Program-made: the position numbers and the translations under genes
Source: an uncultured Steroidobacter sp.
GTDB lineage: Bacteria; Pseudomonadota; Gammaproteobacteria; Steroidobacterales; Steroidobacteraceae
Reading direction: 5' to 3'
DNA: 14,550 nt
NCBI GenBank assembly: GCA_946478975.1
Contig: CAMLEO010000180.1
Location: 1 to 14,550 of the forward strand
Shown: positions 7,309 to 14,466 of the stretch, one piece after another
Numbering within the stretch: position 1 is the stretch's first letter
How the letters are laid out: each line of letters starts with the position of its first letter
Notes under the pieces: generated by a model
Databases searched by the model: none
The model's input: the letters and a program-made list of their open reading frames with translations, nothing else
What the model was told of the DNA's origin: nothing

Positions 7309-9471
7309 TCAGGCTTTGCGACGCGCGCTCACGACGTTCGACAATCCCTGGATTCGCGCCAGCACGCGCGACAGCTCTTCGAGATCGTGCACGGTGATCT
7401 TGAAGTTCATGTCGGCAGTGCCTTCGGACTCTTGAGTCACCGTGTTCATGGCGTGAATGTTGATCTTGGAATCGGCGAGCACCGCGGTGATATCTCGCAG
7501 CAGCCCGCGACGATCATACGCGCGCACATGGATATCGACCGGGAAGGAACGATCGGCGCCCGTGCCCCATTCGACCGGGATCACGCGCTCCGGGCTTTCC
7601 TTGGCCAGACGTTTGAAGTTGGCGCAATCCTCGCGATGAATGCTGACGCCGCGACCCAGCGTGATGTAGCCGCCGATCGCTTCCGGCGGAACAGGGCTGC
7701 AGCAGCCCGCGAAGTTCGACAGCAGATCGTCGACGCCATCGATCGTGATGCCCGATGCTTTTTTCGGCTCGGCCGCGGGCCGACGCACGATGGGAGTGGG
7801 CAGCTCCTGCGGTTTGGCGCGACGCTGGATGGCGCCGCTGATCTGCGCGACGTTGATTTCGCCTTCGCCGATCGCGCGATACAACTGGTCGGCGTTGTCG
7901 AAATTGAACTCGCTGATCAGCTCCGGCAGGGTCACCGAATAAATCGCCAGCCGCTGCAACTCGCGCTCCAGGATCTGCTTGCCCTGCTGCTGGTTCTGCT
8001 GCTCGTCGAGCTTGCGGAACCAGGAGCGGACTTTGTTTCGATTGCGGGGCGAGGCGAGATAACCGAGCGAGGGCACCAGCCAATCACGGCTCGGGTTGGC
8101 CTGCTTGCCGGTGATGATTTCCACCTGGTCGCCGTTCGCGAGCGTTTGATTCAACGGCACCATGCGGCCATTGACCTTCGCGCCTCGGCAGCGATGTCCG
8201 AGGTCCGTGTGCACGTGATATGCGAAGTCGAGCGGCGTTGCGCCTCGGGGCAGATCGACGACTTCGCCGCGCGGTGAGATCGCGTAGACGCGATCTTCAA
8301 AGATTTCCGAGCGCACCCGGTCGAGAAACTCACCTTCCGTTTCCTCGCCACGCTCGCCCGGTTCGAGGATCTGGCGCAGCCAGACGATCTTTTGTTCGTA
8401 GGCCGGATTGGCTTTGCCGCCTTCCTTGTAACGCCAGTGCGCGGCCACGCCGAGCTCGGCATGCGCATGCATCTCCTGCGTGCGAATCTGAATTTCCAGC
8501 GGCAGCTTGCCCGGGCCAATCACCGCGGTGTGCAGCGAGCGATAGAGATTGTCCTTGGGCGTCGCGATGTAGTCGTCGAATTCGCCGGGAATGTAGGGCC
8601 ACAAGCCGTGCACGATGCCGAGCACCGCATAACAATCGGCGACGCTGCCGACCAGCACGCGCACCGCTCGAATGTCATAGAGCTGATCGAACGCGAGATG
8701 CTTGCGCTGCATTTTGCGCCAGATGCTGTAGATGTGCTTCGGCCGGCCGGCGATCTCGCCGTGGATGTTGGCTTTCGCGAGCTCGCTGCGGAGCTGCTCG
8801 ATGACTTCGCCGATGTAGCGCTCGCGATCGGCGCGCTTGGCGGCGAGCCAGCCTGCGACGCGCTTGTAATTCTCCGGATCGAGATAACGGAAGCTCAGGT
8901 CTTCCAGCTCCCACTTCAGCTGCCACACGCCGAGGCGATTCGCGAGTGGCGCGTACACCTCGCGTGTTTCATAAGCCAGGCGCTCGCGTTCGGCTTGTGG
9001 CGCATCCTTGCTATCGCGCAGCTGCTGAAGTTGAGCGGCGAGCTTGACGAGCACGAGCCGCGGATCGGTGACGATCGCGAGCAGCATCTTGCGCAGCCCT
9101 TCGGCCTGATTCGCGGACAGGGCAGGTGTGCCTCGGCCCGTTGAGGCCGGCATGCTGATGTTCAGCGAGCCCAGGCGCTGCAGCTCGGACGCGATCCGGT
9201 TCGGCGTTTCGCCGAGTGAAGCGGCGGCCTGTTCGGGTGTGAGCACCTCGGCTTCCAGCAGCGGCAACAACAAGGCACCGCCGAGAATGTCCTCATCGTC
9301 GGTGAGCCCGGCCAGAATGTCGCCGATGGCTTGAGCACGGGCCAACGCCGCCGCGCTCTGCTGTTTTTCGTCGCCGACGACGGCGGTCAGTTTCGCCAAC
9401 AGCTCGCGACAGCGGCGACGAGCGCTGGCGGTCTGCTCGGTCTCGGAGGCGGCGACGTCGACGGATGGCAT
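7309..9471 (-). CDS. relA: GTP pyrophosphokinase RelA, (p)ppGpp synthetase
   Basis: Ribosome-associated stringent-response enzyme that makes (p)ppGpp from ATP and GTP or GDP when uncharged tRNA enters the ribosome. The protein is 720 aa, against about 744 in E. coli. Residues 25-190 correspond to the HD hydrolase domain but lack the HDxxED residues: the region reads DDEDILGGALLLP, and the later LVKLAAQLQQLR lacks the usual aspartate. It should therefore be synthesis-only. The synthetase domain, about 235-350, has GRPKHIYSIWRKMQ, the acidic EFDD motif (297-300) typical of monofunctional RelA, and PKDNLYRSLHT. A TGS domain (about 390-455) contains DLPRGATPLDFAYHVHTDLGH. Then come a helical region, the zinc-finger-like GCCSPVPPEAIGGY (C590, C591) with REDC, and a C-terminal ACT/RRM domain (about 643-718). 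The start ATG at 9471 has no strong Shine-Dalgarno site. It diverges from ruvC. A separate SpoT is expected elsewhere. Confidence 0.96.
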   Translation of the reverse strand: MPSVDVAASETEQTASARRRCRELLAKLTAVVGDEKQQSAAALARAQAIGDILAGLTDDEDILGGALLLPLLEAEVLTPEQAAASLGETPNRIASELQRLGSLNISMPASTGRGTPALSANQAEGLRKMLLAIVTDPRLVLVKLAAQLQQLRDSKDAPQAERERLAYETREVYAPLANRLGVWQLKWELEDLSFRYLDPENYKRVAGWLAAKRADRERYIGEVIEQLRSELAKANIHGEIAGRPKHIYSIWRKMQRKHLAFDQLYDIRAVRVLVGSVADCYAVLGIVHGLWPYIPGEFDDYIATPKDNLYRSLHTAVIGPGKLPLEIQIRTQEMHAHAELGVAAHWRYKEGGKANPAYEQKIVWLRQILEPGERGEETEGEFLDRVRSEIFEDRVYAISPRGEVVDLPRGATPLDFAYHVHTDLGHRCRGAKVNGRMVPLNQTLANGDQVEIITGKQANPSRDWLVPSLGYLASPRNRNKVRSWFRKLDEQQNQQQGKQILERELQRLAIYSVTLPELISEFNFDNADQLYRAIGEGEINVAQISGAIQRRAKPQELPTPIVRRPAAEPKKASGITIDGVDDLLSNFAGCCSPVPPEAIGGYITLGRGVSIHREDCANFKRLAKESPERVIPVEWGTGADRSFPVDIHVRAYDRRGLLRDITAVLADSKINIHAMNTVTQESEGTADMNFKITVHDLEELSRVLARIQGLSNVVSARRKA

Positions 9472-9522
9472 TTACATTCGCTGCAAGCTGCGGAACGTGT
9501 CGGATTGGGACCCGAAAGTCGT

Positions 9523-9529
9523 TATCATA
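9523..9529. promoter_or_regulatory. Possible divergent -10 element in the relA/ruvC gap
   Basis: The 92-base gap 9472-9563 separates relA from the first possible ruvC start. Its most AT-rich point reads TATCATA. On the plus strand this gives TATCAT (9523-9528, 5 of 6 matches to the -10 consensus), and on the minus strand TATGAT (9529-9524, also 5 of 6). Neither strand shows a good -35 hexamer at 16-18 bases; TTGGGA at 9505-9510 is only 12 bases away. Placement suits both genes, but the evidence is limited to the hexamers. Confidence 0.35.
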
Positions 9530-9553
9530 CCGGCAATTGAGGCGGTCACTTCC

Positions 9554-9560
9554 GGAGGAG
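9554..9560 (+). promoter_or_regulatory. Strong Shine-Dalgarno site upstream of ruvC
   Basis: GGAGGAG lies just before an in-frame TTG at 9564-9566 (5 bases from the end of GGAGG). It is the strongest ribosome-binding site I noticed in the window. It lies 120 bases upstream of the conserved ruvC GTG start at 9681. It therefore supports either a longer RuvC beginning at 9564 or chance occurrence in the leader. Confidence 0.55.
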
Positions 9561-9680
9561 TCCTTGCGCAGATCGAGGCGCCCCAAAAGTCTCGCTGAGT
9601 TCAACATCGCCAGACTGGCGCCGGCCGCCCCGACTCGATCGACCGCGTTCCAAGGGGTTGCGGAAACCCTGCCGGCGCGG

Positions 9681-10193
9681 GTGCGCATTCTCGGGCTGGA
9701 TCCAGGTTCTCAGTGCACGGGCTACGCGGTGGTCGAAACCGGCGCACGCGTGACTTACATCGTCAGCGGCTCGATCCGGACTCGCGGCGGTTCGCTCGCC
9801 GAACGGTTGCAGGAGATCTTTGCCGGCGTGGATCGATTGAGCAGCGAATATCGGCCCGATGAAGTCGCGATCGAGCGCATCTTCATGCACCGCAATGCCG
9901 ACAGCGCACTCAAGCTCGGGCAGGCGCGAGGCGCAGCGTTGAGTGGGACTTTTGCCGTGCGTCCTCGTGTTTTTGAGTACGCGCCGCGTGAAGTGAAACT
10001 GGCGGTGGTGGGCACGGGCGGCGCGCAGAAGGAACAAGTACAGCTGATGGTGCGAAGTTTGTTGAATCTTTCCGGGCCGCTGGGCGCGGACGCGGCGGAT
10101 GCGCTGGCGATCGCGCTCTGCCATGCTCACTCGCGCAATCTCAACGGCCAGCTGCGCAACCTGGCGGTGGCCGCGAGCGGCGGGCCGCAATGA
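9681..10193 (+). CDS. ruvC: Crossover junction endodeoxyribonuclease RuvC
   Basis: Holliday-junction resolvase that nicks paired strands of junctions held by RuvAB. From the GTG at 9681 the protein is 170 aa (E. coli RuvC 173) and begins (M)RILGLDPGSQCTGYAVV. The four acidic catalytic residues are visible: D7, E65 (AIERIFMHRN), D137 and D140 (GADAADALAIALCHAH). The DNA-binding region YAPREVKLAVVGTGGAQKEQVQ is conserved. The frame is open upstream to a TTG at 9564 with a strong GGAGGAG site, which would add 39 residues rich in Arg, Ala and Pro. I chose 9681 because family members start there, although that GTG has only a weak, distant GGAAA upstream. The stop overlaps the ruvA start as ATGA, so the genes are translationally coupled. 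The gene yebC, common upstream of ruvC in gammaproteobacteria, is replaced here by divergent relA. Confidence 0.93.
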   Translation: MRILGLDPGSQCTGYAVVETGARVTYIVSGSIRTRGGSLAERLQEIFAGVDRLSSEYRPDEVAIERIFMHRNADSALKLGQARGAALSGTFAVRPRVFEYAPREVKLAVVGTGGAQKEQVQLMVRSLLNLSGPLGADAADALAIALCHAHSRNLNGQLRNLAVAASGGPQ

Positions 10194-10837
10194 TCGGCTT
10201 CCTGCGCGGTCGTCTGACCGCCAAACAACCGCCGCAACTGGTAATCGATGTCGGCGGCGTCGGTTACGAGGTGGAAGCGCCGATGTCCACCTTCTACGGC
10301 TTGCCCGCGGCCGGTGCGGAAATTCATTTGTTTACTCACCTGGTGGTGCGCGAGGACGCGCACATCCTGTTCGGCTTCGGCACCGAGCGCGAGCGCCGGC
10401 TGTTTCGCGAGTTGCTGAAGGTGTCCAATGTCGGCCCGAAGCTCGCGCTGGCGCTGTTGTCCGGGCTCACCGTCGATGCGTTCCTGATGTGCATCGAGGC
10501 GCAAGACATCGACACGCTGGTGCGCATTCCCGGCGTCGGCCGCAAGACCGCCGAGCGCCTGGTGGTGGAGATGCGCGACCGGGTGAAGGGATTTGGCGAC
10601 ACCGGCCAGGCGGTTTTACCCACCGCCGCCGGAACTGGCGAGACTGCGGCCGGTCCACAAGCGGAGGCATTCAGTGCCCTGGTGGCACTGGGGTATAAGC
10701 CCGCTGAAGTCACGCGCCTGCTGAAGGCGGTGGACGCGTCGGCGCAGACCACCGAGGAAATCATTCGTCGCGCGTTGCAGGCGGCAGCGACCCCCGTTAA
10801 CGGCCCCGCCATCAAGAGCCAGACAGTTCATTCATGA
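10190..10837 (+). CDS. ruvA: Holliday junction branch migration complex subunit RuvA
   Basis: DNA-binding subunit that forms a tetramer on four-way junctions and recruits the RuvB motor. The protein is 215 aa, slightly longer than the roughly 203 of E. coli. Domain I (1-62) is the OB fold, beginning MIGFLRGRL and containing [14 protein letters not shown]. Domain II carries two helix-hairpin-helix motifs, [16 protein letters not shown] and [21 protein letters not shown] flexible Gly/Ala/Thr linker follows at about 143-162. Domain III (about 163-203), the RuvB-contacting three-helix bundle, contains [21 protein letters not shown] and [12 protein letters not shown] short non-conserved tail accounts for the extra length. 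The start overlaps the ruvC stop, and the stop overlaps the ruvB start, both as ATGA. Confidence 0.97.
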   Translation: MIGFLRGRLTAKQPPQLVIDVGGVGYEVEAPMSTFYGLPAAGAEIHLFTHLVVREDAHILFGFGTERERRLFRELLKVSNVGPKLALALLSGLTVDAFLMCIEAQDIDTLVRIPGVGRKTAERLVVEMRDRVKGFGDTGQAVLPTAAGTGETAAGPQAEAFSALVALGYKPAEVTRLLKAVDASAQTTEEIIRRALQAAATPVNGPAIKSQTVHS

Positions 10838-11868
10838 TCGAGCAGGACCGTATCGTTTCCGCTGCGTCTCAAGGCGACGAAGCCGCCTTCGACCGCGCCG
10901 TGCGGCCGAAAAAACTGGCCGATTACGTCGGCCAGAGCGCGGTCAAGACACAGATGGAGATATTCATCCAGGCGGCGCGCAACCGGCGCGAAGCGCTGGA
11001 CCACGTGCTGATCTTCGGCCCGCCGGGGCTCGGCAAGACCACGCTCGCAAACATCGTTGCCAACGAGCTCGGCGTGAGCCTGCGCCAGACCTCGGGGCCG
11101 GTGATCGAGCGCGCCGGCGACCTGGCGGCGCTGCTCACCAACCTGCAGCCCAACGATGTGCTGTTCGTCGATGAGATTCATCGTCTGAGCCCGGTGGTGG
11201 AGGAGATCCTGTATCCGGCGATGGAAGACTTTCAGCTCGATATCATGATCGGCGAAGGGCCGGGCGCGCGTTCCATCAAACTGGATCTGCCGCCGTTCAC
11301 ATTGATCGGTGCCACCACGCGCGCCGGCTTGCTCACATCGCCGTTGCGCGATCGTTTCGGTATCGTGCAGCGCCTGGAGTTTTACGATCACGCCGAGCTC
11401 ACGCGCATCGTGACTCGCTCGGCCGGGCTGCTCGGCGTGCCCACCGATGCGGGGGGTGCCAGCCGCATCGCCCAGCGCTCCCGGGGAACTCCGCGAATCG
11501 CCAATCGATTGCTGAGGCGTGTGCGCGATTACGCCGAAGTGCGCGCTGGCGGCCGCATTACCGATGAAGTGGCCCAGGCGGCGCTGGACATGCTGGATGT
11601 GGATCCGCTCGGGTTCGATCTGATGGATCGCAAGCTGCTGCTGACCATCATCGAGAAGTTCGACGGCGGGCCGGTCGGGGTGGAGAGCATGGCTGCGGCG
11701 GTCGGCGAAGAACGAGGCACCATCGAAGACGTGATCGAGCCGTACCTGATTCAGCAAGGTTTCATCATGCGCACGGCACGCGGGCGCGTCGCTACGCGCA
11801 TGGCGTATCAACACTTCGGCCTGAAATCGCCGGAGCGGCCGGGCACCGGCGAGCTGTTCGCGGAGTGA
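10834..11868 (+). CDS. ruvB: Holliday junction branch migration ATPase RuvB
   Basis: Hexameric AAA+ motor that pulls DNA through the RuvA-bound junction during recombinational repair. The protein is 344 aa, close to the 336 of E. coli. Residues 24-31 (RPKKLADY) precede the AAA+ core. Walker A is GPPGLGKT (62-69, K68) and Walker B includes D113-E114-I-H-R. The RuvB-specific hairpin segment is near 130-150 ([20 protein letters not shown]). Sensor 1 is in [18 protein letters not shown], which also holds the arginine finger near R173. Sensor 2 is in [17 protein letters not shown], about 218-234. The C-terminal winged-helix domain has [20 protein letters not shown]. It is coupled to ruvA by ATGA, and its stop overlaps the ybgC start in TGATG. 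Confidence 0.98.
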   Translation: MIEQDRIVSAASQGDEAAFDRAVRPKKLADYVGQSAVKTQMEIFIQAARNRREALDHVLIFGPPGLGKTTLANIVANELGVSLRQTSGPVIERAGDLAALLTNLQPNDVLFVDEIHRLSPVVEEILYPAMEDFQLDIMIGEGPGARSIKLDLPPFTLIGATTRAGLLTSPLRDRFGIVQRLEFYDHAELTRIVTRSAGLLGVPTDAGGASRIAQRSRGTPRIANRLLRRVRDYAEVRAGGRITDEVAQAALDMLDVDPLGFDLMDRKLLLTIIEKFDGGPVGVESMAAAVGEERGTIEDVIEPYLIQQGFIMRTARGRVATRMAYQHFGLKSPERPGTGELFAE

Positions 11869-12281
11869 TGGCATTGTTTTCGTGGCCGGTGCGCATTTAT
11901 TGGGAAGACACGGATGCCGGCGGCATCGTGTACTACGCGAACTATCTCAAATACATGGAGCGCGCCCGGACCGAATGGCTGCGCGCCGGCGGGGTCGAGC
12001 AGCTGCCGCTCAAGGAACAGCACGGACTGATGTTCGTGGTCGTCGACCTGGAAGCGCACTATCGCAAGCCGGCCCGCTACGGCGACGAGCTGCAAGTGAC
12101 ATGCGAGGTTGCCGAGCGCACGCGCGCCAGCCTGACGTTTCAGCAACAGATTTATCGCGGCGAAGAATTGCTCATCGAAGGCAAAGTGCGAGTCGCGTGC
12201 CTGGATGCCGAGAACCTGAGGCCCAAGGCGCTGCCCAAAGAATTCATGCCCAAAGAATTCAGTCGGAGTGAAGCGGAATGA
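11868..12281 (+). CDS. ybgC: Tol-Pal system-associated acyl-CoA thioesterase YbgC
   Basis: Hot-dog-fold acyl-CoA thioesterase; family members hydrolyse acyl-CoA and are linked to phospholipid metabolism at the inner membrane. The protein is 137 aa. The active-site segment is YWEDTDAGGIVYYANYLKYMERARTEWL without a break, with catalytic D16 (DTD at 14-16). E. coli YbgC has His where Y23 lies (VYHASY); the tyrosine variant is a conservative change at a non-catalytic position as far as I know. Later blocks include HYRKPARYGDELQV. The ATG at 11868 overlaps the ruvB TGA, and an in-frame GTG at 11865 is an alternative. The C-terminus is altered by an exact 15-bp tandem duplication that yields PKEF-M-PKEF before the end. 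The stop overlaps the tolQ start. It is the usual first gene of the tol-pal cluster. Confidence 0.95.
   Translation: MALFSWPVRIYWEDTDAGGIVYYANYLKYMERARTEWLRAGGVEQLPLKEQHGLMFVVVDLEAHYRKPARYGDELQVTCEVAERTRASLTFQQQIYRGEELLIEGKVRVACLDAENLRPKALPKEFMPKEFSRSEAE
12232..12261 (+). repeat. Exact 15-bp tandem duplication in the 3' end of ybgC
   Basis: The unit TGCCCAAAGAATTCA occurs twice, back to back, at 12232-12246 and 12247-12261. Because 15 is a multiple of three, the frame is kept and the YbgC tail gains five residues (PKEF followed by MPKEF). A shorter related GCCCAAGG lies just upstream at 12221-12228. The two copies are identical at every base, which suggests a recent replication-slippage event. 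Confidence 0.95.
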
Positions 12282-12997
12282 TGTCGCAGAACCTGAATCC
12301 CCTCGAGCTGGTGCTGAATGCCAGCATCGTCGTGCAGTTCGTCATGGCGCTGCTGCTGCTGGCCTCGCTGGTGTCGTGGTCCATCATGCTGCGCAAACGC
12401 GCCGAGCTGCGCAGGGCGCGCATCGATGCCGACCGGTTCGAGGAAACATTCTGGTCGGGCGGCGACCTGACGGCGATGTTTCGTTCCATCGACCAGAGCC
12501 GGCGCGTGACCAGGGGCATGGAAGCGATTTTCGAGCAGGGCTTTCGTGAGTTCTCGCGGCTGCGCCAGCAGGGCGGCATCGCTTCGGCACAGCTGATCGA
12601 AGGCGCCCGCCGCGGCATGCGCGTCGCATTGTTGAAAGAGAGCGATCGTTTGGAGCTGGGCCTCGCGATGCTCGCGACCATCGGTTCGACCAGCCCGTAC
12701 GTCGGCCTGTTCGGCACCGTGTGGGGCATCATGAACGCGTTCCACGGCCTTGGTAACGTCCAGCAGGCGACGCTCGCAATGGTGGCGCCCGGCATCACCG
12801 AAGCGCTGATTGCGACGGCCATGGGTTTGTTTGCAGCCATTCCGGCCGTCGTCGCTTACAACCGTTACGCCGACCAGGTCAGCCGCGTCGAAGTGCGCTA
12901 TGACACATTCGTCGAAGAGCTCTCGACCATTCTGCAGCGGCATGCGGCTGCTCCGCGTGCTGAGGGTCAGCGCGGCGTTGCCGAGGCTCACGCATGA
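12278..12997 (+). CDS. tolQ: Tol-Pal system inner-membrane proton-channel subunit TolQ
   Basis: Part of the TolQ-TolR motor in the inner membrane, which uses the proton-motive force to energise TolA and so drives outer-membrane constriction at division. The protein is 239 aa with three membrane segments, about residues 17-37, 128-155 and 170-195. A cytoplasmic loop of about 90 residues separates the first two. Conserved MotA/ExbB-family motifs are LATIGSTSPYVGLFGTVWGI and GITEALIATAMGLFAAIPAV, the latter holding the channel-lining threonine. The start at 12278 is favoured over the adjacent ATG at 12281, since GGAG at 12265-12268 is 9 bases away and the ATGA overlap with ybgC is preserved. The stop overlaps the tolR start. 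Confidence 0.97.
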   Translation: MMSQNLNPLELVLNASIVVQFVMALLLLASLVSWSIMLRKRAELRRARIDADRFEETFWSGGDLTAMFRSIDQSRRVTRGMEAIFEQGFREFSRLRQQGGIASAQLIEGARRGMRVALLKESDRLELGLAMLATIGSTSPYVGLFGTVWGIMNAFHGLGNVQQATLAMVAPGITEALIATAMGLFAAIPAVVAYNRYADQVSRVEVRYDTFVEELSTILQRHAAAPRAEGQRGVAEAHA

Positions 12998-13449
12998 GCC
13001 CGATGAATAAACGCGGCAAGCGGCTCGTTGCCGAGATGAACGTCGTGCCGTACATCGACGTGATGCTGGTGCTGCTGATCATTTTCATGATCACCGCGCC
13101 GATGCTCACTCAGGGCATCAAGGTCGACTTGCCGAAAGCGGGCGCGGAGCCGCTGCCGGAGGAGATGATGCGCAAGCATCAGCCGCTGATTCTCAGCGTC
13201 GATTCCGCCGGCCGCTACTACCTCAACATTGGCGGCGACGAGGAAAGCCCGATCGAGGAGAAGACAGTCATCGAGCGCGTCTCGGCGGTGCTGCGCCGGG
13301 AGCCGGAAACGCCGGTGCTGGTGAAGGCCGATCAAAACGTGCCGTATGGACGCGTGGTCACCGGCATGGTGATGCTGCAGGAAGGCGGCGCCCAGAAAGT
13401 GGGCTTCATCACCGATCCCGCCGACAGCAGGGACAAGAAGAAGCGCTGA
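12994..13449 (+). CDS. tolR: Tol-Pal system protein TolR
   Basis: ExbD/TolR-family partner of TolQ with one transmembrane helix and a periplasmic domain. The protein is 151 aa. The cytoplasmic N-terminus (MNKRGKRLVAEMNVVPY) leads into the helix at about 20-36, which begins with the proton-carrying aspartate D22 in PYIDVMLVLLIIFMITAP. The periplasmic domain (about 45-140) contains the usual PLILSVDSAGRYYLNIG, VLVKADQNVPYGRVV and GAQKVGFITDP. The tail is basic (RDKKKR). The start ATG at 12994 overlaps the tolQ stop by 4 bases, so TolQ and TolR should be translated in a coordinated ratio. tolA follows after only 6 bases. Confidence 0.97.
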   Translation: MSPMNKRGKRLVAEMNVVPYIDVMLVLLIIFMITAPMLTQGIKVDLPKAGAEPLPEEMMRKHQPLILSVDSAGRYYLNIGGDEESPIEEKTVIERVSAVLRREPETPVLVKADQNVPYGRVVTGMVMLQEGGAQKVGFITDPADSRDKKKR

Positions 13450-13455
13450 CGCCGC

Positions 13456-14415
13456 ATGGTCGATTTCGTCAAACAACATTGGGCTTACATTCTCGGCGCG
13501 CTGCTGCTGCACGCGTTGTTTGCTGGCATTTTCGGCCTGACGATGCTGAACATGCAGCGCAATGCACCGCCGGTGCAGCTGGCGATCCAGGCCGTGATCG
13601 TCGACCCGAGTCAGTTGAGCCAGTCGAGCCGCAGGCAGCAGCAACAACGCGAACGTGACCGCGAGCGCGCGGCTCAGCAGGAACGTGACCGTGCCGCTCA
13701 ACAGGAGCGTGAGCAGCAGGCGCAACGCGAGCAACAGGAACAGCAGGCGCAGCGCGAACGCGACCAGGCCGCTGAACAGCAGCGTCAGCAGGAACAAACG
13801 CAGCGTAAGGAAGCGGAACAACGCGCCGAGCAGGAGCGTCAGGTCGAATTGAAACAACGCCAGGAGGCCGAGCAGCAGCGCCAGGCAGAGGAGCAGCAGC
13901 TGCGCGAACGGCAGGAGGCGCAGAAGAAGCAGGCCGCCGCCGAAGCCGAGCGCAAGAAACGAGCCGAGGAAGAGGCGAAGCGAGTCGCTGAAATCGAGCG
14001 CAAGCAGCGCGAAGAGGCCGAGCGTCGCAAGGCTGCCGACGACAAACGTTTGCAGGAGGCGCGGGAGAACGATTTGCAGCGCCAGTTGCAGGAAGAAGAG
14101 TCGAACGCCGCGGCGGACAAGGCCGCGCAAAGCTCGCCCGAAGCTGCTCAGTATCGCGCCATGATCGCCCAGGCCGTGGAACGCCGTTGGAATCGTCCGC
14201 TGTCGGCACGCGACGATCTGCTGTGCCAGGTATCGGTGAGGCAAACGCCCGCCGGTGTGGTTTTGTCGGCGAAGGTTTTGAGTTGTAACGGCGATGCCGC
14301 GGTCAAACAGTCGGTCGAGAACGCGGTGATCAGCGCCTCGCCGTTGCCGGCGCCGCCCAATCCACGCCTGTTCCAGTCGGAGCTGGTGTTTAATTTCAGG
14401 CCCGGCGCGGGTTGA
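13456..14415 (+). CDS. tolA: Tol-Pal system envelope-spanning protein TolA
   Basis: Anchored in the inner membrane and reaching the outer membrane, TolA links the TolQR motor to TolB and Pal. The protein is 319 aa, shorter than the 421 of E. coli. Residues 11-33 form the single membrane helix that contacts TolQR (the part YILGALLLHALFAGIFG is visible). Residues about 56-229 are a long charged helix rich in Gln, Arg and Glu with QQxR and QERD-like repeats, giving way to Lys/Ala/Glu near 170. E. coli has mainly Ala/Lys/Glu here. The globular C-terminal domain (about 230-319) starts AAQYRAMIAQAVERRWNRPL. It has two cysteines, C257 and C277, that could form the conserved disulfide, and ends PRLFQSELVFNF. 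No clear Shine-Dalgarno sequence is seen, so translation may depend on coupling to tolR. Confidence 0.95.
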   Translation: MVDFVKQHWAYILGALLLHALFAGIFGLTMLNMQRNAPPVQLAIQAVIVDPSQLSQSSRRQQQQRERDRERAAQQERDRAAQQEREQQAQREQQEQQAQRERDQAAEQQRQQEQTQRKEAEQRAEQERQVELKQRQEAEQQRQAEEQQLRERQEAQKKQAAAEAERKKRAEEEAKRVAEIERKQREEAERRKAADDKRLQEARENDLQRQLQEEESNAAADKAAQSSPEAAQYRAMIAQAVERRWNRPLSARDDLLCQVSVRQTPAGVVLSAKVLSCNGDAAVKQSVENAVISASPLPAPPNPRLFQSELVFNFRPGAG

Positions 14416-14446
14416 GCGCGGCCTTTCGCTATTTCGATCTACGTGG

Positions 14447-14458
14447 GCTCCATGGAGC
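14447..14458. repeat. 12-bp perfect palindrome in the tolA-tolB gap
   Basis: GCTCCATGGAGC reads the same on both strands. It sits in the 51-base gap between tolA and tolB, ending 8 bases before the tolB ATG. It contains an ATG (14452-14454) followed by GAG, CTG and TGA, a three-codon reading frame out of phase with tolB. It has no loop and no T tract, so it is not a terminator. It may be chance, a dimeric-protein site or a structure near the ribosome-binding region. Confidence 0.4.
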
Positions 14459-14466
14459 TGTGACTG

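Noticed and set aside
7309..9471. Bifunctional Rel/SpoT enzyme with (p)ppGpp hydrolase activity
   Set aside because: The HDxxED residues of the hydrolase domain are absent, and the synthetase domain has the acidic EFDD motif of monofunctional RelA.
10828..11874. A 348-codon minus-strand frame exactly covering ruvB
   Set aside because: It mirrors ruvB codon by codon and has no motif of its own. RuvB on the plus strand is secure.
13621..14142. Repetitive DNA as a possible CRISPR or satellite array
   Set aside because: The repeats are irregular, codon-based and continuous with the TolA reading frame. They encode its coiled-coil stalk.
14416..14466. Terminator between tolA and tolB
   Set aside because: The only inverted repeat (14447-14458) has no loop and is not followed by a T tract.
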